Source: Dimargaris cristalligena
Lineage: Eukaryota > Kickxellomycota > Dimargaritomycetes > Dimargaritales > Dimargaritaceae
Direction of reading: 5' to 3'
Assembly (NCBI GenBank): GCA_027576995.1
Contig: JANBQC010000318.1
Span: forward strand, 1 to 31,715
Length of the DNA stretch: 31,715 bases
Position 1 is the stretch's first letter, and every line of letters begins with the position of its first letter. The notes beneath the pieces were generated by a model, which did no database searches, had not been told where the DNA came from, and worked only from the letters and a program-made list of their open reading frames with translations. The translations under genes and the position numbers were made by a program. Shown here piece by piece: positions 31,086 through 31,715 of this stretch.

Positions 31086-31715
31086 GTCGTCTGTGGTTTA
31101 GGACACTCGGACTATATTTTTTTTACCTTCCGTTTAATTATTTTTTTGCCCACTCCATAGGCAACCGAATGTTCGACACCCTCACTTTATGTATTGTTAT
31201 ATTTCCCTTAACTTATGCGATTATTTCCAGCCTAGACTTAGCTATTAAATAGTTCATATTCCCCACGACTCGATGTTAATGCCTTAAGATTGGGAAGGTC
31301 TAATTTGATAAAAATAGCTGTCATTAACAGATGTCTAATAAGTAGACATTAACGTTGATTAGACTGTGAAGCACACCACACTGGAATGTATAGGCGACCA
31401 TTCCCAAGGTGATCGCTCGAGTAACGAGGTTAGCATTATCTTCTCTTATTTTATTTTTTTTGGCCATTTTAAGAGAAATAGCGAGTAACTGCGAAGAGTA
31501 TTAGAACTTTTTCATTTCCAGTCAGGAATGGCTCGAAAAAATAATACTCAGCAAGCGGATTTGCGGCTATTGGTGGGAAAATATTTCTTTTTATTTTAAA
31601 TAAATATAGTACCAAGAGTTTTCTGTTGTGATATAGCTAAACGGCTATAGTAGTATTGGGCATTGCCCTATTTATTTTTACCCTTTCTATTGAAACCACC
31701 GTCCATATTTAGGTG
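31086..31715. other. AT-rich 3' flank of UBE2C
   Basis: T-rich sequence immediately after the stop is the likely 3' untranslated region. The remainder is AT-rich with T runs and no open frame of 60 codons. Nothing further seen to the window end. Confidence 0.6.

Noticed and set aside
1..31715. tRNA, rRNA, CRISPR, telomere repeats or intact transposon
   Set aside because: I looked for T-loop-like GTTCGA/TTCGAA contexts, repeat-spacer arrays, TTAGGG runs and transposase or reverse transcriptase motifs and found no convincing case. A covariance-model search (tRNAscan-SE, Rfam) would be decisive.

Overview
The window reads as nuclear DNA of a fungus, probably an early-diverging (non-Dikarya) lineage such as Zoopagomycota. 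Genes are split by GT-AG introns of 167-291 nt, exons are GC-rich and lie in AT-richer flanks, leaders are CT-rich, and dihydroorotase is a stand-alone enzyme as in fungi (not a CAD fusion). A YAP-like bZIP factor also fits a fungus. A DONSON-type replication gene, missing from the well-studied yeasts, argues against Saccharomyces or Schizosaccharomyces relatives. The lineage call is inference.

Layout, left to right. 1-1460 is a strikingly CpG-depleted block with no gene. 1944-3425 (minus) is a five-exon SDHC gene (succinate dehydrogenase cytochrome b subunit). It is divergent from an unrecognised 366-residue protein at 4217-5317 (plus); their shared promoter carries TCACGTGA followed directly by CCAAT. 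6410-8870 (plus) holds one or two unrecognised genes. 8.9-11.9 kb has no gene I can support. 11885-13320 (minus) is a bZIP transcription factor. 13.3-21.7 kb is gene-poor and unresolved: it has a G/C-tract inverted repeat near 14.6 kb and a run of minus-strand exon-like ORFs at 18.7-21.3 kb.

21726-22889 (minus) is dihydroorotase (pyrimidine synthesis), divergent from a four-exon phosducin-like protein at 23590-25015 (plus). 26085-26408 (plus) encodes a small secreted protein behind a clear TATA box. 26742-29679 (minus) is a three-exon DONSON orthologue, convergent with the secreted-protein gene and divergent from UBE2C/UBC11 (30337-31085, plus), the APC/C ubiquitin-conjugating enzyme. Their 657-bp shared promoter clusters E2F-like, CCAAT and two forkhead-like motifs within 62 bp, consistent with cell-cycle control of a replication gene and a mitotic gene from one region.

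The spliced models were built by hand from splice sites, reading phase and family resemblance; there is no transcript or database support. No tRNA, rRNA, CRISPR array or intact transposon was recognised.
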